57,126 nt of DNA from an uncultured Oscillospiraceae bacterium (GCA_947624065.1 CANQIO010000007.1:1-57126); one strand, 5' to 3'; shown: positions 8,338-17,309, numbered from the stretch's first letter. The notes: generated by a model from the sequence alone, not told the origin. Made by a program: numbers and translations.

Positions 8338-9351
8338 ATGAGAGATCTTCTTTCCGTTCTTTTGGCGGCGCTGCTGCTGGCCGCGCCGATCACCGCCTGC
8401 GCGGCGGAGGCGCCGGACGATACCGACCTGGTGACCGACGCGTTCTCCTACCAGTCCGAGGGGGACTACAACCGCTTTGCCGTGCCCCGGATCGACCGGG
8501 AGGGCGAGGGCATCCAGGCGGTGAACGACGCCATCTGGCGGGAGCTCTACGAGGAGGAGCTCTACAGCGAGTACGGGGCCATGACCGCCATCGAAGAGGG
8601 CTGGTCCCCGGAGCCCTACAACATGACCTACGACTGGGCCGTCAACGGCGACGTGCTCTCCCTGTGGACCGTGTCCAGCTACAGCAACGATTATAACGTC
8701 TATTTCGTCTACAACGTCTCCCTCTCCGCCGGCCGGCGCATCACCGACGGGGAGCTGCTGGACGTGCTGGAGCTGGACCCGGACGACTTTTACGGCCAGG
8801 CGGCCCTGGTGCTGTCGGACACCTTTGAGGAGCAGTCCTCCATGGCCCCGGAGGACGAGTTCAAGGCCCAGCAGCGCCAGGCCAACAACGACCCCGCCAA
8901 CGTCCGGGCCGTCCGGCCTTATCTGGACGGGAACGGCGACCTGTGCGCGATCGGGCGGATCCGCGCCATGGCCGGCGCCGGGGAATACGCCCAGCCGCTG
9001 ACGGTGATGACCGCGGACCGGCTCCCCGAGGCTATCAGCAGCGCCTCCCTGCCCGAGACGCTGTCCGCGGAGGAACGGCTGGCCTGCTTCATCGAGCGCT
9101 GCGACAGCGAATTTTTCGCCCCGGCGGACATCGCCGGCTTCGACGAGCAGATGTGCGTCTATGCCATCAACGGCGCTTACGCCCGCGCGGGCCGCATCTT
9201 TTCCGATCCGGCTCTGGGGGAGTATTTCTCCCGGTTCGTCTGGTACCGGCCCTCCATCGAGCCTGACCAGTTCACCGACGATCTTCTCGGCCCCTATCAG
9301 CTGGCAAACATCCGCCTGGTCCTCGACTACCAGGCCGAGCAGGGATTCTGA
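8338..9351 (+). CDS. Putative lipoprotein between parE and parC
   Basis: A 337-residue exported protein. Its signal peptide ends in a plausible lipobox, ITAC with Cys21, so it is probably anchored to the outer face of the membrane. The body has alternating hydrophobic and aromatic segments (YDWAVNGDVLSLWTVSSYS, VYFVYNVSLSAGRRITDGEL) that recall the beta-rich DUF3298/RsiV-type extracellular fold. That resemblance is only suggestive. No catalytic motif was recognised. It starts 25 bp after parE and ends 18 bp before parC, so it is cotranscribed with a topoisomerase although no functional link is evident. Confidence 0.7.
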   Translation: MRDLLSVLLAALLLAAPITACAAEAPDDTDLVTDAFSYQSEGDYNRFAVPRIDREGEGIQAVNDAIWRELYEEELYSEYGAMTAIEEGWSPEPYNMTYDWAVNGDVLSLWTVSSYSNDYNVYFVYNVSLSAGRRITDGELLDVLELDPDDFYGQAALVLSDTFEEQSSMAPEDEFKAQQRQANNDPANVRAVRPYLDGNGDLCAIGRIRAMAGAGEYAQPLTVMTADRLPEAISSASLPETLSAEERLACFIERCDSEFFAPADIAGFDEQMCVYAINGAYARAGRIFSDPALGEYFSRFVWYRPSIEPDQFTDDLLGPYQLANIRLVLDYQAEQGF

Positions 9352-9369
9352 GAAAGGGCAGCGTGAACT

Positions 9370-11610
9370 ATGGCACGAAAATCCAAGGACCAGCAGCCCC
9401 AGAAGCGGGGCCTGGACAGCAATGTGATGGGCCTCCGGGGCGAGACCATCGACCAGCCCATCACCGATACGCTGGAGCGCAACTTCATGCCCTACGCCAT
9501 GAGCGTGATCGTCTCCCGGGCCATCCCGGAGATCGACGGGTTCAAGCCCAGCCACCGCAAGCTCCTGTACTGCATGTACAAAATGGGCCTGCTCAACGGC
9601 GGGCGGACCAAGTCCGCCAACATCGTGGGCCAGACCATGCACTATAACCCCCACGGCGACGCGGCCATCTATGAGACCATGGTCCGGCTCACCCGGGACA
9701 ACGAGGCTCTGAACGTGCCCTTCGTGGACTCCAAGGGCAACTTCGGCAAGGTGTACTCCCGGGACATGGCCTACGCCGCCAGCCGCTATACCGAGGCGAA
9801 GCTGGCCCCCATCTGCGCGGAGCTGTTCCGGGACATCGACAAGGACACGGTGGACTTCGTCCCCAACTATGACAACACCACCACCGAGCCCAGCCTGCTG
9901 CCCACCAGCTTCCCCAACGTGCTGGTCAGCGCCAACCTGGGCATCGCCGTGGGCATGGCCAGCCAGATATGCGGCTTCAATCTGGCGGAGGTCTGCCAGA
10001 CCACCATCGAGCTCATCAAAAATCCGGACCACAGCATCCTCTCCACCATGCCGGCCCCGGATTTCCCCACCGGCGGCGAGATCATCTACGATCCCGGCGC
10101 CATGGCGGAGATCTACCGCACCGGCCGGGGCTCCTTCCCCGTCCGGGCCCGGTGGCGCTATGAGGAAAAGGACCACATCATCGAGATCTACGAGATCCCC
10201 TACACCACCACCGTGGAGGCCATCCTGGACAAGTGCCGGGAGCTGATCAAAGACGGCAAGATCCGCGAGATCGCCGACATGCGGGACGAGACGGACCTGG
10301 GCGGACTGAAGCTGGCCATCGACATCAAGCGCGGCACGGACCCGGACCGGCTCATGGCCAAGCTTTTCAAGCTCACTCCCCTGCAGGACAACTACCCCTG
10401 CAACTTCAACATCCTCATCGCCGGCTCTCCCCAGGTGATGGGCGTGGGGGAGATCCTGACGGAATGGATCGCCTGGCGGACCGAGTGCGTCCGGCGGCGG
10501 GTCTGGTTCGACATGACCCGGAAGAAGGAAAAGCTCCATCTTCTGGAGGGCCTCAAGGCCATCCTGCTGGACATCGACCGGGCCATCGCCATTATCCGAG
10601 AGACGGAAGCGGAGGCAGAGGTGGTGCCCAACCTGATGATCGGCTTCGGCATCGACGAGGTCCAGGCGGACTTCGTGGCGGAGATCAAGCTGCGCAACAT
10701 CAACCGGGAGTACATCCTCAAGCGCACCGAGGAGACCGCCGCCCTGGCCGAGGAGATCCGGGACCTGGAGGACACCCTGTCCTCCAAACGGCGGCTGCGG
10801 TCCATCATCACCGACGAGCTGAAGGCCGTCATCAAAAAATATCCCTCCCCCCGCCGGACCGGCCTGGTGTACGCCCGGGAGGTGGAGGAATATGACGACA
10901 GCCCCGCCGCGGCGGAGGACTACCCGGTGCACCTGTTCCTGTCCCGCCACGGGTACTTCAAGAAGATCACCCCCCAGAGCCTGCGCATGAGCGGGGAGCA
11001 GAAATACAAGGAGGACGACAGCCTGGGCTGGTACTGGGAGACGACCAACACCGCAGAGCTGCTGCTGTTCACCGACCGGCAGCAGGCATACAAGCTGCGG
11101 GTATCGGACCTCGCCGAGACGAAGGCCAGCGCCCTGGGCGAGTATCTGCCGGGAAAGCTGGGCTTCGACGAGGGGGAGAACCTGGCCGCCGCCGTGCTGT
11201 GCGGGGACTACTCCGGGACCATCCTGCTGTTCTTCCAGAACGGCAAGTGCGCTCGGCTGCCCCTGGCGGCCTATGCCACCAAGACCAACCGGAAAAAGCT
11301 CACCGGCGCCTATTCCGACAAGTCCCCCCTGGCGGCGCTGCTGCCCCTGGAGGGGGAGCAGGAGATCGCCGTCACCTCCGCCGAGGGTCGGTGCGTGGTG
11401 TTCTCCTCGGCGCTCCTCGCCCCCAAGACCAGCCGCACCACCCAGGGCGTGTCCGTCATGGCCGTGAAAAAGCACCCGGTGGTCAAGGCGGCGTTCCTCT
11501 CTGACACCGCCATCCAAAACCAGTCCCGTTACCGGGTCCGCTCCCTTCCCGCCGCCGGCGCGAAGCTCACCGACGCGGACCGGGGCGAGGAACAGATGAG
11601 CATACTGTAA
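9370..11610 (+). CDS. parC: Type IIA topoisomerase DNA-cleaving subunit (ParC/GyrA-like)
   Basis: DNA breakage-reunion subunit partnering the upstream ParE, 746 residues. The winged-helix core has the catalytic Tyr140 in AASRYTEAKL and PHGDAAIYET in the quinolone-resistance region. A98 takes the place of the usual Ser (GyrA Ser83/ParC Ser80) and E102 is acidic as usual. A coiled coil (about 400-480) is followed by a short, divergent C-terminal domain of about 240 residues with no clear GyrA-box, which favours ParC over GyrA. It starts 18 bp after the lipoprotein gene and ends 18 bp before the YitT gene. Confidence 0.88.
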   Translation: MARKSKDQQPQKRGLDSNVMGLRGETIDQPITDTLERNFMPYAMSVIVSRAIPEIDGFKPSHRKLLYCMYKMGLLNGGRTKSANIVGQTMHYNPHGDAAIYETMVRLTRDNEALNVPFVDSKGNFGKVYSRDMAYAASRYTEAKLAPICAELFRDIDKDTVDFVPNYDNTTTEPSLLPTSFPNVLVSANLGIAVGMASQICGFNLAEVCQTTIELIKNPDHSILSTMPAPDFPTGGEIIYDPGAMAEIYRTGRGSFPVRARWRYEEKDHIIEIYEIPYTTTVEAILDKCRELIKDGKIREIADMRDETDLGGLKLAIDIKRGTDPDRLMAKLFKLTPLQDNYPCNFNILIAGSPQVMGVGEILTEWIAWRTECVRRRVWFDMTRKKEKLHLLEGLKAILLDIDRAIAIIRETEAEAEVVPNLMIGFGIDEVQADFVAEIKLRNINREYILKRTEETAALAEEIRDLEDTLSSKRRLRSIITDELKAVIKKYPSPRRTGLVYAREVEEYDDSPAAAEDYPVHLFLSRHGYFKKITPQSLRMSGEQKYKEDDSLGWYWETTNTAELLLFTDRQQAYKLRVSDLAETKASALGEYLPGKLGFDEGENLAAAVLCGDYSGTILLFFQNGKCARLPLAAYATKTNRKKLTGAYSDKSPLAALLPLEGEQEIAVTSAEGRCVVFSSALLAPKTSRTTQGVSVMAVKKHPVVKAAFLSDTAIQNQSRYRVRSLPAAGAKLTDADRGEEQMSIL

Positions 11611-11628
11611 ATTCTCTGCGAGGCGACT

Positions 11629-12501
11629 ATGGAAAAGATAAAACAGTTTCTCAAAACGGACGGCAAAGCCGTGGCCATCACCCTGGTCGGGTGCGCCATC
11701 GTGGGCTTCAGCTTCTCCTTCTTCACCTTCCCCAACAACATCGTCTCCGGCGGTCTGACCGGCGTGGCGCAGATCTTGAATCTGCTGCTGGGCCTGCCGG
11801 TGGGCACGATGGTCATCGTGATGAACATACCCCTGTTCGCCGTGGCGTGGAAACAGTTCGGTCCCCGGTTCATCGTCTATTCGTTCATCGGCATGGCGGG
11901 CTCCAGCGTGGCCATCGACCTGTTCAACCTGTTCGCCCGCCCGCTCACCAACGACATCCTTCTGGCGGCGGTATACGGCGGCATCACCAAGGGCCTGGGC
12001 TACGGGCTCATCTTCTCCGCCGGCGGCACCAGCGGCGGCACGGACATCCTCTCCCGGATGCTCCGGCGCAAATACGCCTACATACAGCTGGGCACCATCG
12101 GCCTGGTGCTGGACGCCGCGGTGGTGCTGGCCTTTGCGCTGATCTTCAAGCGGGCGGACGCGGCCATGTACACCGTCATCACCATGTTCGTCTCCAGCAA
12201 GGTGATCAACCTGATCCTCTACGGCGCCTTTACCTCCAGCGTGTGCTACATCGTCACCGTGCATCCCCACGAGATCGCCCGGGCCATCGGCGACAGCCTG
12301 CGCCGGGGCGCCACGCTGCTCAAGGGCGAGGGCGCATACAGCGGCGAGGAACGGGACGTGGTGCTGTGCGCCGTGAAGCGCCAGCAGATCCCGGCGCTGA
12401 AAAAGCTGGTCTCCGGCATCGACGAGCACGCCTTCGTGATGGTCACCCAGTCCCACGAGGTGTTTGGCAAGAACTTCCAAAACATTGAAAAAATAGACTG
12501 A
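11629..12501 (+). CDS. YitT family membrane protein (DUF2179)
   Basis: Integral membrane protein of 290 residues with about five to six hydrophobic helices (FSFFTFPNNIVSGGLTGVAQ, then GYGLIFSAGGTSGGTDILSR) and a cytoplasmic C-terminal DUF2179 domain (about 215-285). This is the standard YitT layout and length. The glycine-rich GGTSGGTD loop is a family hallmark. The substrate is unknown for the family. It lies in the parE-LUD operon with an 18-bp gap before it and 21 bp after it. Confidence 0.88.
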   Translation: MEKIKQFLKTDGKAVAITLVGCAIVGFSFSFFTFPNNIVSGGLTGVAQILNLLLGLPVGTMVIVMNIPLFAVAWKQFGPRFIVYSFIGMAGSSVAIDLFNLFARPLTNDILLAAVYGGITKGLGYGLIFSAGGTSGGTDILSRMLRRKYAYIQLGTIGLVLDAAVVLAFALIFKRADAAMYTVITMFVSSKVINLILYGAFTSSVCYIVTVHPHEIARAIGDSLRRGATLLKGEGAYSGEERDVVLCAVKRQQIPALKKLVSGIDEHAFVMVTQSHEVFGKNFQNIEKID

Positions 12502-12522
12502 CGCTTTCAGGAGGAACAGAGC

Positions 12523-13110
12523 ATGGAAAAGATCATCGGGAATCTGCGCAAAAACGGCTTTGCCGTCACGGAGTTCGACACGGCGGAGGCCGCGGCGGAC
12601 TATCTGGCGGGCAGCATCCACGGCAAGACCGTGGGCATGGGCGGCAGCGCCACCCTGGCAGCGCTGGGCATATACGACCGGCTGAAGGCGGACAACACCG
12701 TGTACTGGCACGCCGCGGACAACGGCCCGGACGTGTGCGTCCATGAGGTCAACGCCCAGGTGTTCCTCACCAGCGCCAACGCCGTCTCGGAAGAGGGGTA
12801 CATCCTGAACATCGACGGCCGGGGCAACCGCCTGGCCGCCTCCGCTATGCGCAAGGAGCGGGTCATCTTCGTCATCGGCGAGAACAAGCTCTCCGGCCCC
12901 TTCCCCCAGGCCCTGGAGCGGGCCCGGAACGTGGCCGGCCCTCTGAACGCCAAGCGGCTGCATAAGAACACCCCCTGCGCCGTGGACGGGGTATGCCACG
13001 ACTGCCACAGCCCTGACCGCATCTGCAACGCCCTGTTGGTGCTCTGGGGCAAGCCCATGTGGTGCGACAGCATGGAGGTGGTCCTCATCCACCAGGACCT
13101 GGGCTTCTAA
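12523..13110 (+). CDS. LUD domain protein (LutC/YkgG-like)
   Basis: A 195-residue single-domain LUD protein (formerly DUF162), the family of LutC from lactate oxidation. It begins with a fold containing GKTVGMGGSATL and has a conserved Cys/His cluster near the C-terminus (PCAVDGVCHDCHSPDRICN). That cluster is typical of stand-alone clostridial LUD proteins and might bind metal. No lutA or lutB is near, so a lactate role is not supported by context. It is the last gene of the parE operon, preceded by AGGAGGAAC. Confidence 0.85.
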   Translation: MEKIIGNLRKNGFAVTEFDTAEAAADYLAGSIHGKTVGMGGSATLAALGIYDRLKADNTVYWHAADNGPDVCVHEVNAQVFLTSANAVSEEGYILNIDGRGNRLAASAMRKERVIFVIGENKLSGPFPQALERARNVAGPLNAKRLHKNTPCAVDGVCHDCHSPDRICNALLVLWGKPMWCDSMEVVLIHQDLGF

Positions 13111-13123
13111 AACCTCCCCGTTT

Positions 13124-13178
13124 TTTAATGGAGCTTTAATCTCCCTTCTATGGGGATTTAAAAAAACCGTGCTATCCT
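13124..13178 (+). promoter_or_regulatory. Promoter with 11-bp phased hexamers
   Basis: TTTAAT at 13124 and 13135, TTCTAT at 13146 and TTTAAA at 13157 lie at exact 11-bp steps. A -10-like TATCCT follows at 13173-13178 with no good -35. This is the layout expected for an OmpR/PhoB-type activator, and such a regulator is encoded 640 bp downstream at 13821. Confidence 0.55.
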
Positions 13179-13210
13179 CATAGGCAGATAAGGACAAGGA
13201 GGTCCCGTCA

Positions 13211-13765
13211 ATGGAACGATATGAAATGGCGGAGCTGCTCAGCCAAAAAGCCGGCGTATCCCTGGAGGACGCCAAGACGGCGCTGGAGCAGAACAACTGG
13301 GATCTGCTGGACGCCATGGTGGCCCTGGAGCGGGCCAGAAAAGCGGCAGGCCCCTCCGTGAACATGGAGACCGACGCCGGTCCGGCCTATACCAGCCCGG
13401 TCCGGCCCGTGAAGAACGTCAGCGCGCGCAAGAGCCAGACCTTTTTCACCAACGGCTTCGCCGTCATGTGGGAATACGTCAAAAAGCTGTGGCACATCCT
13501 GCTGGAGAACGACTTCATCGTCCTGCACCGGAACAAGCAGCTGCTGGCGGTGCCGGTGCTGGTGCTGCTGGTGCTGCTGCTGGCCAGCTTCGGACTGATG
13601 CTGGTGGTGCTGATCGCGGGGCTGTTCTGCGGCTGCCAGTACCGGTTCGAGGGCCGGCAGCTGGGCAGGGACGGCATCAACGCCGCCATGGACAAAGCCA
13701 GCGACATCGCCGAGGACATCAAGGAGTCCATCATGGGCGACGGCGACGGCAGCGACGAACAGTGA
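13211..13765 (+). CDS. UBA-like and DUF4342 domain membrane protein
   Basis: A 184-residue protein. The N-terminus (about 1-42) is a UBA/TS-N-like three-helix domain (ELLSQKAGVSLEDAKTALEQ). A DUF4342 segment follows (about 80-125: VKKLWHILLENDFIVLHRNK), and a long Leu/Val-rich stretch (about 112-140) can span the membrane. DUF4342 proteins are widespread in Clostridia and of unknown function. The gene is the first product of the 11-bp repeat promoter. A terminator separates it from the two-component genes, which could be reached by read-through. Confidence 0.8.
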   Translation: MERYEMAELLSQKAGVSLEDAKTALEQNNWDLLDAMVALERARKAAGPSVNMETDAGPAYTSPVRPVKNVSARKSQTFFTNGFAVMWEYVKKLWHILLENDFIVLHRNKQLLAVPVLVLLVLLLASFGLMLVVLIAGLFCGCQYRFEGRQLGRDGINAAMDKASDIAEDIKESIMGDGDGSDEQ

Positions 13766-13780
13766 CTGACACCGCAACGC

Positions 13781-13808
13781 GGGGACGGGATACCCGTCCC
13801 CTTTTTTT
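13781..13808 (+). terminator. Terminator after the DUF4342 gene
   Basis: Perfect 9-bp stem (13781-13789 with 13793-13801), 3-base loop, followed by seven T. It lies between the DUF4342 stop and the response-regulator start. Confidence 0.85.
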
Positions 13809-13820
13809 ACGGAAAGGCAG

Positions 13821-14516
13821 GTGACCGATTTGCCCACCAACATCCTGATCGTGGAGGACGAGAGCGGCATCGCCCGGTTTTTGGAGCTGGAGCTGACCCA
13901 TGAGGGCTACGCCGTGGACAAAGCCGCCGACGGCCGCACGGGACTGGACATGGCCCTGGCGGGGGAGTACGATCTCATCCTGCTGGATGTGATGCTGCCG
14001 GGTCTGAACGGATTGGAGGTGCTGCGCCGGCTCCGGAACGAGTCGGGCGTGCCCGTCATCATGCTCACCGCCCGGGACGCGGTGATGGACAAGGTCAGCG
14101 GCCTGGACATGGGCGCCAACGACTACATCACCAAGCCCTTCTCCATCGAGGAGCTCCTGGCCCGCATCCGGGCCGCCCTCCGGTCCGGCGCGGCGGCGGA
14201 GCGGCGCAGCGCGGTCCTCCGATGCGGAAAGCTGGCCCTGGACCCGGCACGGCACACCGCCGTCTACGGCGAGACGCCTCTGCAGCTGACCTACAAGGAG
14301 TTCTTCCTGCTGCAGACCCTGCTGGAGAACCGGGACATCGTCCAGACCCGCGACATGCTGCTGGAGAAGGTCTGGGGCTATGACTACGCCGGGGAGACCA
14401 ACGTGGTGGACGTGTACATCCGCTACCTGCGCCAGAAGATCGACGCCGCCTTCGGCGTCAAGCTGATCCACACCGTCCGGGGCGTGGGCTACGTCATCAA
14501 GGGGGACAGCACATGA
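13821..14516 (+). CDS. OmpR/PhoB-family response regulator
   Basis: Two-domain transcription factor of 231 residues. The receiver has the acidic pair in VEDE, phospho-acceptor Asp in LILLDVMLPG, Thr in MLTAR and Lys in ITKPF. The winged-helix domain ends with HTVRGVGYVIK. A GTG at 13821 or a TTG at 13830 could start it; AGGTGA overlaps the former. It overlaps the kinase gene by 4 bp (ATGA). Phased-hexamer promoters at 13.1, 15.8 and 17.3 kb are likely targets. The lipid genes downstream suggest envelope sensing. Confidence 0.92.
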   Translation: MTDLPTNILIVEDESGIARFLELELTHEGYAVDKAADGRTGLDMALAGEYDLILLDVMLPGLNGLEVLRRLRNESGVPVIMLTARDAVMDKVSGLDMGANDYITKPFSIEELLARIRAALRSGAAAERRSAVLRCGKLALDPARHTAVYGETPLQLTYKEFFLLQTLLENRDIVQTRDMLLEKVWGYDYAGETNVVDVYIRYLRQKIDAAFGVKLIHTVRGVGYVIKGDST

Positions 14517-15841
14517 AAAACCCCGGCAGCACCGGCTCTATCGCCCGGCGCATCGCCTGGAACCAGCAGTGGAAGAGACTGGTGCGCATCCTCTGGCAGA
14601 CGGCGGTGCTGTTCTGCGTATGCACGGCGGTGTGGTGCGTCGGCGCGGAGATGGGCGCCCGGGGAGACCTGGGTCTGCGCTGGAGCCAGCGGAGCATCCA
14701 GTTCAACGACTTTCTGGACAAGTTTCTTGTCTTCCCGTCCAACATCCTGATACAGCTGATGGGCACGGACACGTTTGCCGGCAGCGTCCTCTACCGGATC
14801 GGGGATCAGTCAGTGGAGATGGGGCTGTTTTTCTTCTGGCTCACCTTCATCCTTCTGAGCCTGACGGCGCTGCGGCTTTTCTGGTGGCTTCTCAGCTGTC
14901 TGTGGGCCACCCGGCGCATCCGGAAATTCCTCCGGCCCATCGACGACATCGCCCAGGTGACGGAGAGCATCTCCTCCCACGGCTTCGACGAGGGCAAGTT
15001 CCACTCTTTGGAGGAGGCCATCGACCATCTGAACGGCGCCTCCCCCGACGAGCAGCTGCGCATCGGCGACAGCGACCTGGCGGGGCTGGAGACGGCGGTG
15101 AACAACCTGATCGTACGCATGCACAACGGCTACCGCCAGCAGGTCCGGTTCGTGGACGACGCCAGCCATGAGCTGCGCACGCCCATCGCCGTGATCCAGG
15201 GCTACGCCGACATGCTGGCCCGCTGGGGCTCCACCGACGAGAAGGTGCTCCAGGAATCCATCCGGGCCATCCAGAACGAGACGGCCCACATGAAGACCTT
15301 GGTGGAGCAGCTGCTGTTTTTGGCCAGGGGCGACGCCGGGCGGCAGGAGCTGAAGCTGGCGGACTTGGACCTGGCGGCGCTGGCCGGCGAGGTGTGGGAG
15401 GAGAGCCGCATGATCGACCCCGGCCACGAGTACGCCCTGGAGGCCGCCGCGCCGGTGCCCTTCCGGGGGGACGAGGCGCTGCTCAAGCAAGCCGTGCGCA
15501 TCCTGGTGGACAACGCCCAAAAATACTCCCCCATTTACACCCGCATCACCCTGCGGGCCTACCAGGAGGGAGACGCGGCCTGCATGGACGTGCAGGACAA
15601 CGGCATCGGCATCGCTCCGGCGGACGCGCCGAAGATCTTCGACCGCTTCTTCCGGTCCGATACCGCCCGCCGGACCGATGGCGGCGGCAGCGGCCTGGGC
15701 CTGTCCATCGCCCGCTGGATCGTCACCCGCCACGGCGGCCGCTTCCAGATCCGCTCCTATGAGGGCGTGGGCACCCGCATGACCATCGTCCTGCCCCGGC
15801 GGTCCCAGCCCCCGGCGGAGGCCGGTACAGACCGCCGGTGA
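14513..15841 (+). CDS. Membrane histidine kinase partnering the 13.8-kb regulator
   Basis: Sensor kinase of 442 residues. A cytoplasmic N-tail and first membrane helix (about 22-46), an extracytoplasmic segment of roughly 50 residues and a second helix (about 100-125) lead into a HAMP-like linker. HisKA follows (DDASHELRTPIAVIQG, catalytic His in SHELRTP). The ATPase domain shows DNAQKY (N box), DNGIGIAP (G1) and GGGSGLGLSIARWI (G2). The ATG overlaps the regulator stop, so the two are translationally coupled. The signal sensed is not apparent. Confidence 0.92.
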   Translation: MKNPGSTGSIARRIAWNQQWKRLVRILWQTAVLFCVCTAVWCVGAEMGARGDLGLRWSQRSIQFNDFLDKFLVFPSNILIQLMGTDTFAGSVLYRIGDQSVEMGLFFFWLTFILLSLTALRLFWWLLSCLWATRRIRKFLRPIDDIAQVTESISSHGFDEGKFHSLEEAIDHLNGASPDEQLRIGDSDLAGLETAVNNLIVRMHNGYRQQVRFVDDASHELRTPIAVIQGYADMLARWGSTDEKVLQESIRAIQNETAHMKTLVEQLLFLARGDAGRQELKLADLDLAALAGEVWEESRMIDPGHEYALEAAAPVPFRGDEALLKQAVRILVDNAQKYSPIYTRITLRAYQEGDAACMDVQDNGIGIAPADAPKIFDRFFRSDTARRTDGGGSGLGLSIARWIVTRHGGRFQIRSYEGVGTRMTIVLPRRSQPPAEAGTDRR

Positions 15842-15843
15842 TT

Positions 15844-15887
15844 TTAAGAAAAACTTAAGAAACAAATCACGAAAAATGGTTTATACT
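15844..15887 (+). promoter_or_regulatory. Distal promoter of the GT2/lipid operon with 11-bp TTAAG repeats
   Basis: TTAAG at 15844 and again at 15855 (11 bp apart), then TATACT at 15882-15887. No consensus -35 is present, consistent with an activator of the OmpR type. Confidence 0.5.
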
Positions 15888-15918
15888 GCCTGTGGCGGGC
15901 ACATGGCAGCCCGTAACT

Positions 15919-15963
15919 TTTACCCTTTCCTTTACCGCTCGCTTTACCCCGCATCATTATCAT
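15919..15963 (+). promoter_or_regulatory. Proximal promoter with triple TTTACC at 12-bp period
   Basis: TTTACC occurs at 15919, 15931 and 15943. A -10-like TATCAT follows nine bases after the third copy (15958-15963). The same arrangement is found at 51441-51485 before the three-permease ABC operon. Confidence 0.6.
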
Positions 15964-15998
15964 CCTGACTGTAATCACCGCGAAAGAGGGAACCGACC

Positions 15999-17294
15999 AT
16001 GTCATCCGTAGAACTGCTCCAGTACATCCTGCTGGCCCTGTCCGCCCTGGTGGGCGTGAGCTATTTTTATCAGACCGTCTATATGGCCCTGCCCATGCTG
16101 CGCCGCCGCAGGGCGGAGACGCATGAGGCCCCCGGCGCCGGATACGACTATGCCGTGCTCATCGCCGCCCGGAACGAGGAAAAGGTGCTGCCCTTCCTTC
16201 TGGACAGCATCCGCGCCCAGGACTACACCGGCGGGCGCGTGGTGCCCTATGTGATCGCCGACAACTGCACCGACCGGACCGCGGCGGTGGCCCGGGAGCA
16301 CGGGGCCGTTGTCTACGAGCGCTTCGACCGGACCCATGTGGGCAAGGGCTACGCCATCCAGGCGCTGCTGGAGGCCATCTGCCGGGACGGGGCCCTGGGC
16401 CGGTACGACGCCTTCCTGGTCTTTGACGCGGACAACCTGCTCCGGCCGGACTACATCACCCAGATAGACCGGACCTTTGCCGAGGGCTATGAGACCGTGT
16501 GCGGCTACCGGGGGTCCAAGAACTTCATGACCAACTGGATCACCGCCGGCTACGCCCTCTGGTACGCCCATGACTGCGCCCACATGAACGCCTCCCGCAA
16601 GCGCCTGGGAGCCGGCTGCGCCTGCACGGGCACCGGCTTCGGCTTCACCGGCCGGCTGCTGGAGCGGATGGGCGGCTGGAACTTCCACACCCTGGTGGAG
16701 GACATCGAGTTCGACACTTGGTGTGCCGTGAACGGGGTCCGCATGGGCTACTGCCCGGACGCGGTGGTCTACGACGAGCAGCCGGTCACCTTCCGCCAGT
16801 CTTGGGTCCAGCGCACCAGGTGGGTCCAGGGCGGCATGCAGGTGAGCTTCAAATACACCGCCGCGCTGCTGCGGGGGCTGTTCCATGGCCGGGCCTGGCA
16901 GCGGTGGACATGCTTTGAGAACCTGACCCTCACCATGACCGGCTATGGCGCCTGCACCCTCTCGGCGGTGCTGGCGGCGCTGCTGGCGCTGATGACCGCC
17001 GGCACCGCCGGGCTGATCCGGTGCCTGGCGCTGTCCGCGGCGGGCATGTATATGGGCCTGCTGGCCATGGGCGCGATGACCACGCTGCTGGAGCGGGAGC
17101 GCATCCCCGGCACTCTCCGGCAGAAGCTCGTCAGCTGCCTGACCTTCCCCCTGTTCATGATGACCTATCTGCCTGTGGCGGTGTGCGCCTGCTTCTGCAA
17201 GTTCCAGTGGACCCCCACCAGCCACACCGTGGCGGTGGGCGTGGATAAGATGCCCCAGCAGGACCGCCGCCGGATCCCCGCCAAGATCCACTGA
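15999..17294 (+). CDS. Membrane glycosyltransferase, GT2 family
   Basis: Probably processive family 2 glycosyltransferase, 431 residues. An N-terminal membrane helix is followed by the GT-A domain (about 45-280) with IAARNEE, DAD in FDADN (metal/nucleotide binding), EDIEF (catalytic acid region) and QRTRW, the QxxRW motif of processive synthases. Three to four C-terminal helices (about 305-405) follow. It could make a glycolipid or an exopolysaccharide; sugar and acceptor cannot be told from sequence. It is the first gene behind two activator-type promoters and upstream of the phospholipid genes. Confidence 0.88.
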   Translation: MSSVELLQYILLALSALVGVSYFYQTVYMALPMLRRRRAETHEAPGAGYDYAVLIAARNEEKVLPFLLDSIRAQDYTGGRVVPYVIADNCTDRTAAVAREHGAVVYERFDRTHVGKGYAIQALLEAICRDGALGRYDAFLVFDADNLLRPDYITQIDRTFAEGYETVCGYRGSKNFMTNWITAGYALWYAHDCAHMNASRKRLGAGCACTGTGFGFTGRLLERMGGWNFHTLVEDIEFDTWCAVNGVRMGYCPDAVVYDEQPVTFRQSWVQRTRWVQGGMQVSFKYTAALLRGLFHGRAWQRWTCFENLTLTMTGYGACTLSAVLAALLALMTAGTAGLIRCLALSAAGMYMGLLAMGAMTTLLERERIPGTLRQKLVSCLTFPLFMMTYLPVAVCACFCKFQWTPTSHTVAVGVDKMPQQDRRRIPAKIH

Positions 17295-17309
17295 TAAGAA
17301 TGACAGGCT

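Noticed and set aside
6262-13365. A very long open frame on the minus strand (over 2,000 codons)
   Set aside because: It is opposite parE, parC and other clear genes. High GC with G/C-rich third positions keeps the antisense frame open; its protein is low-complexity Gly/His/Val-rich with no domain.
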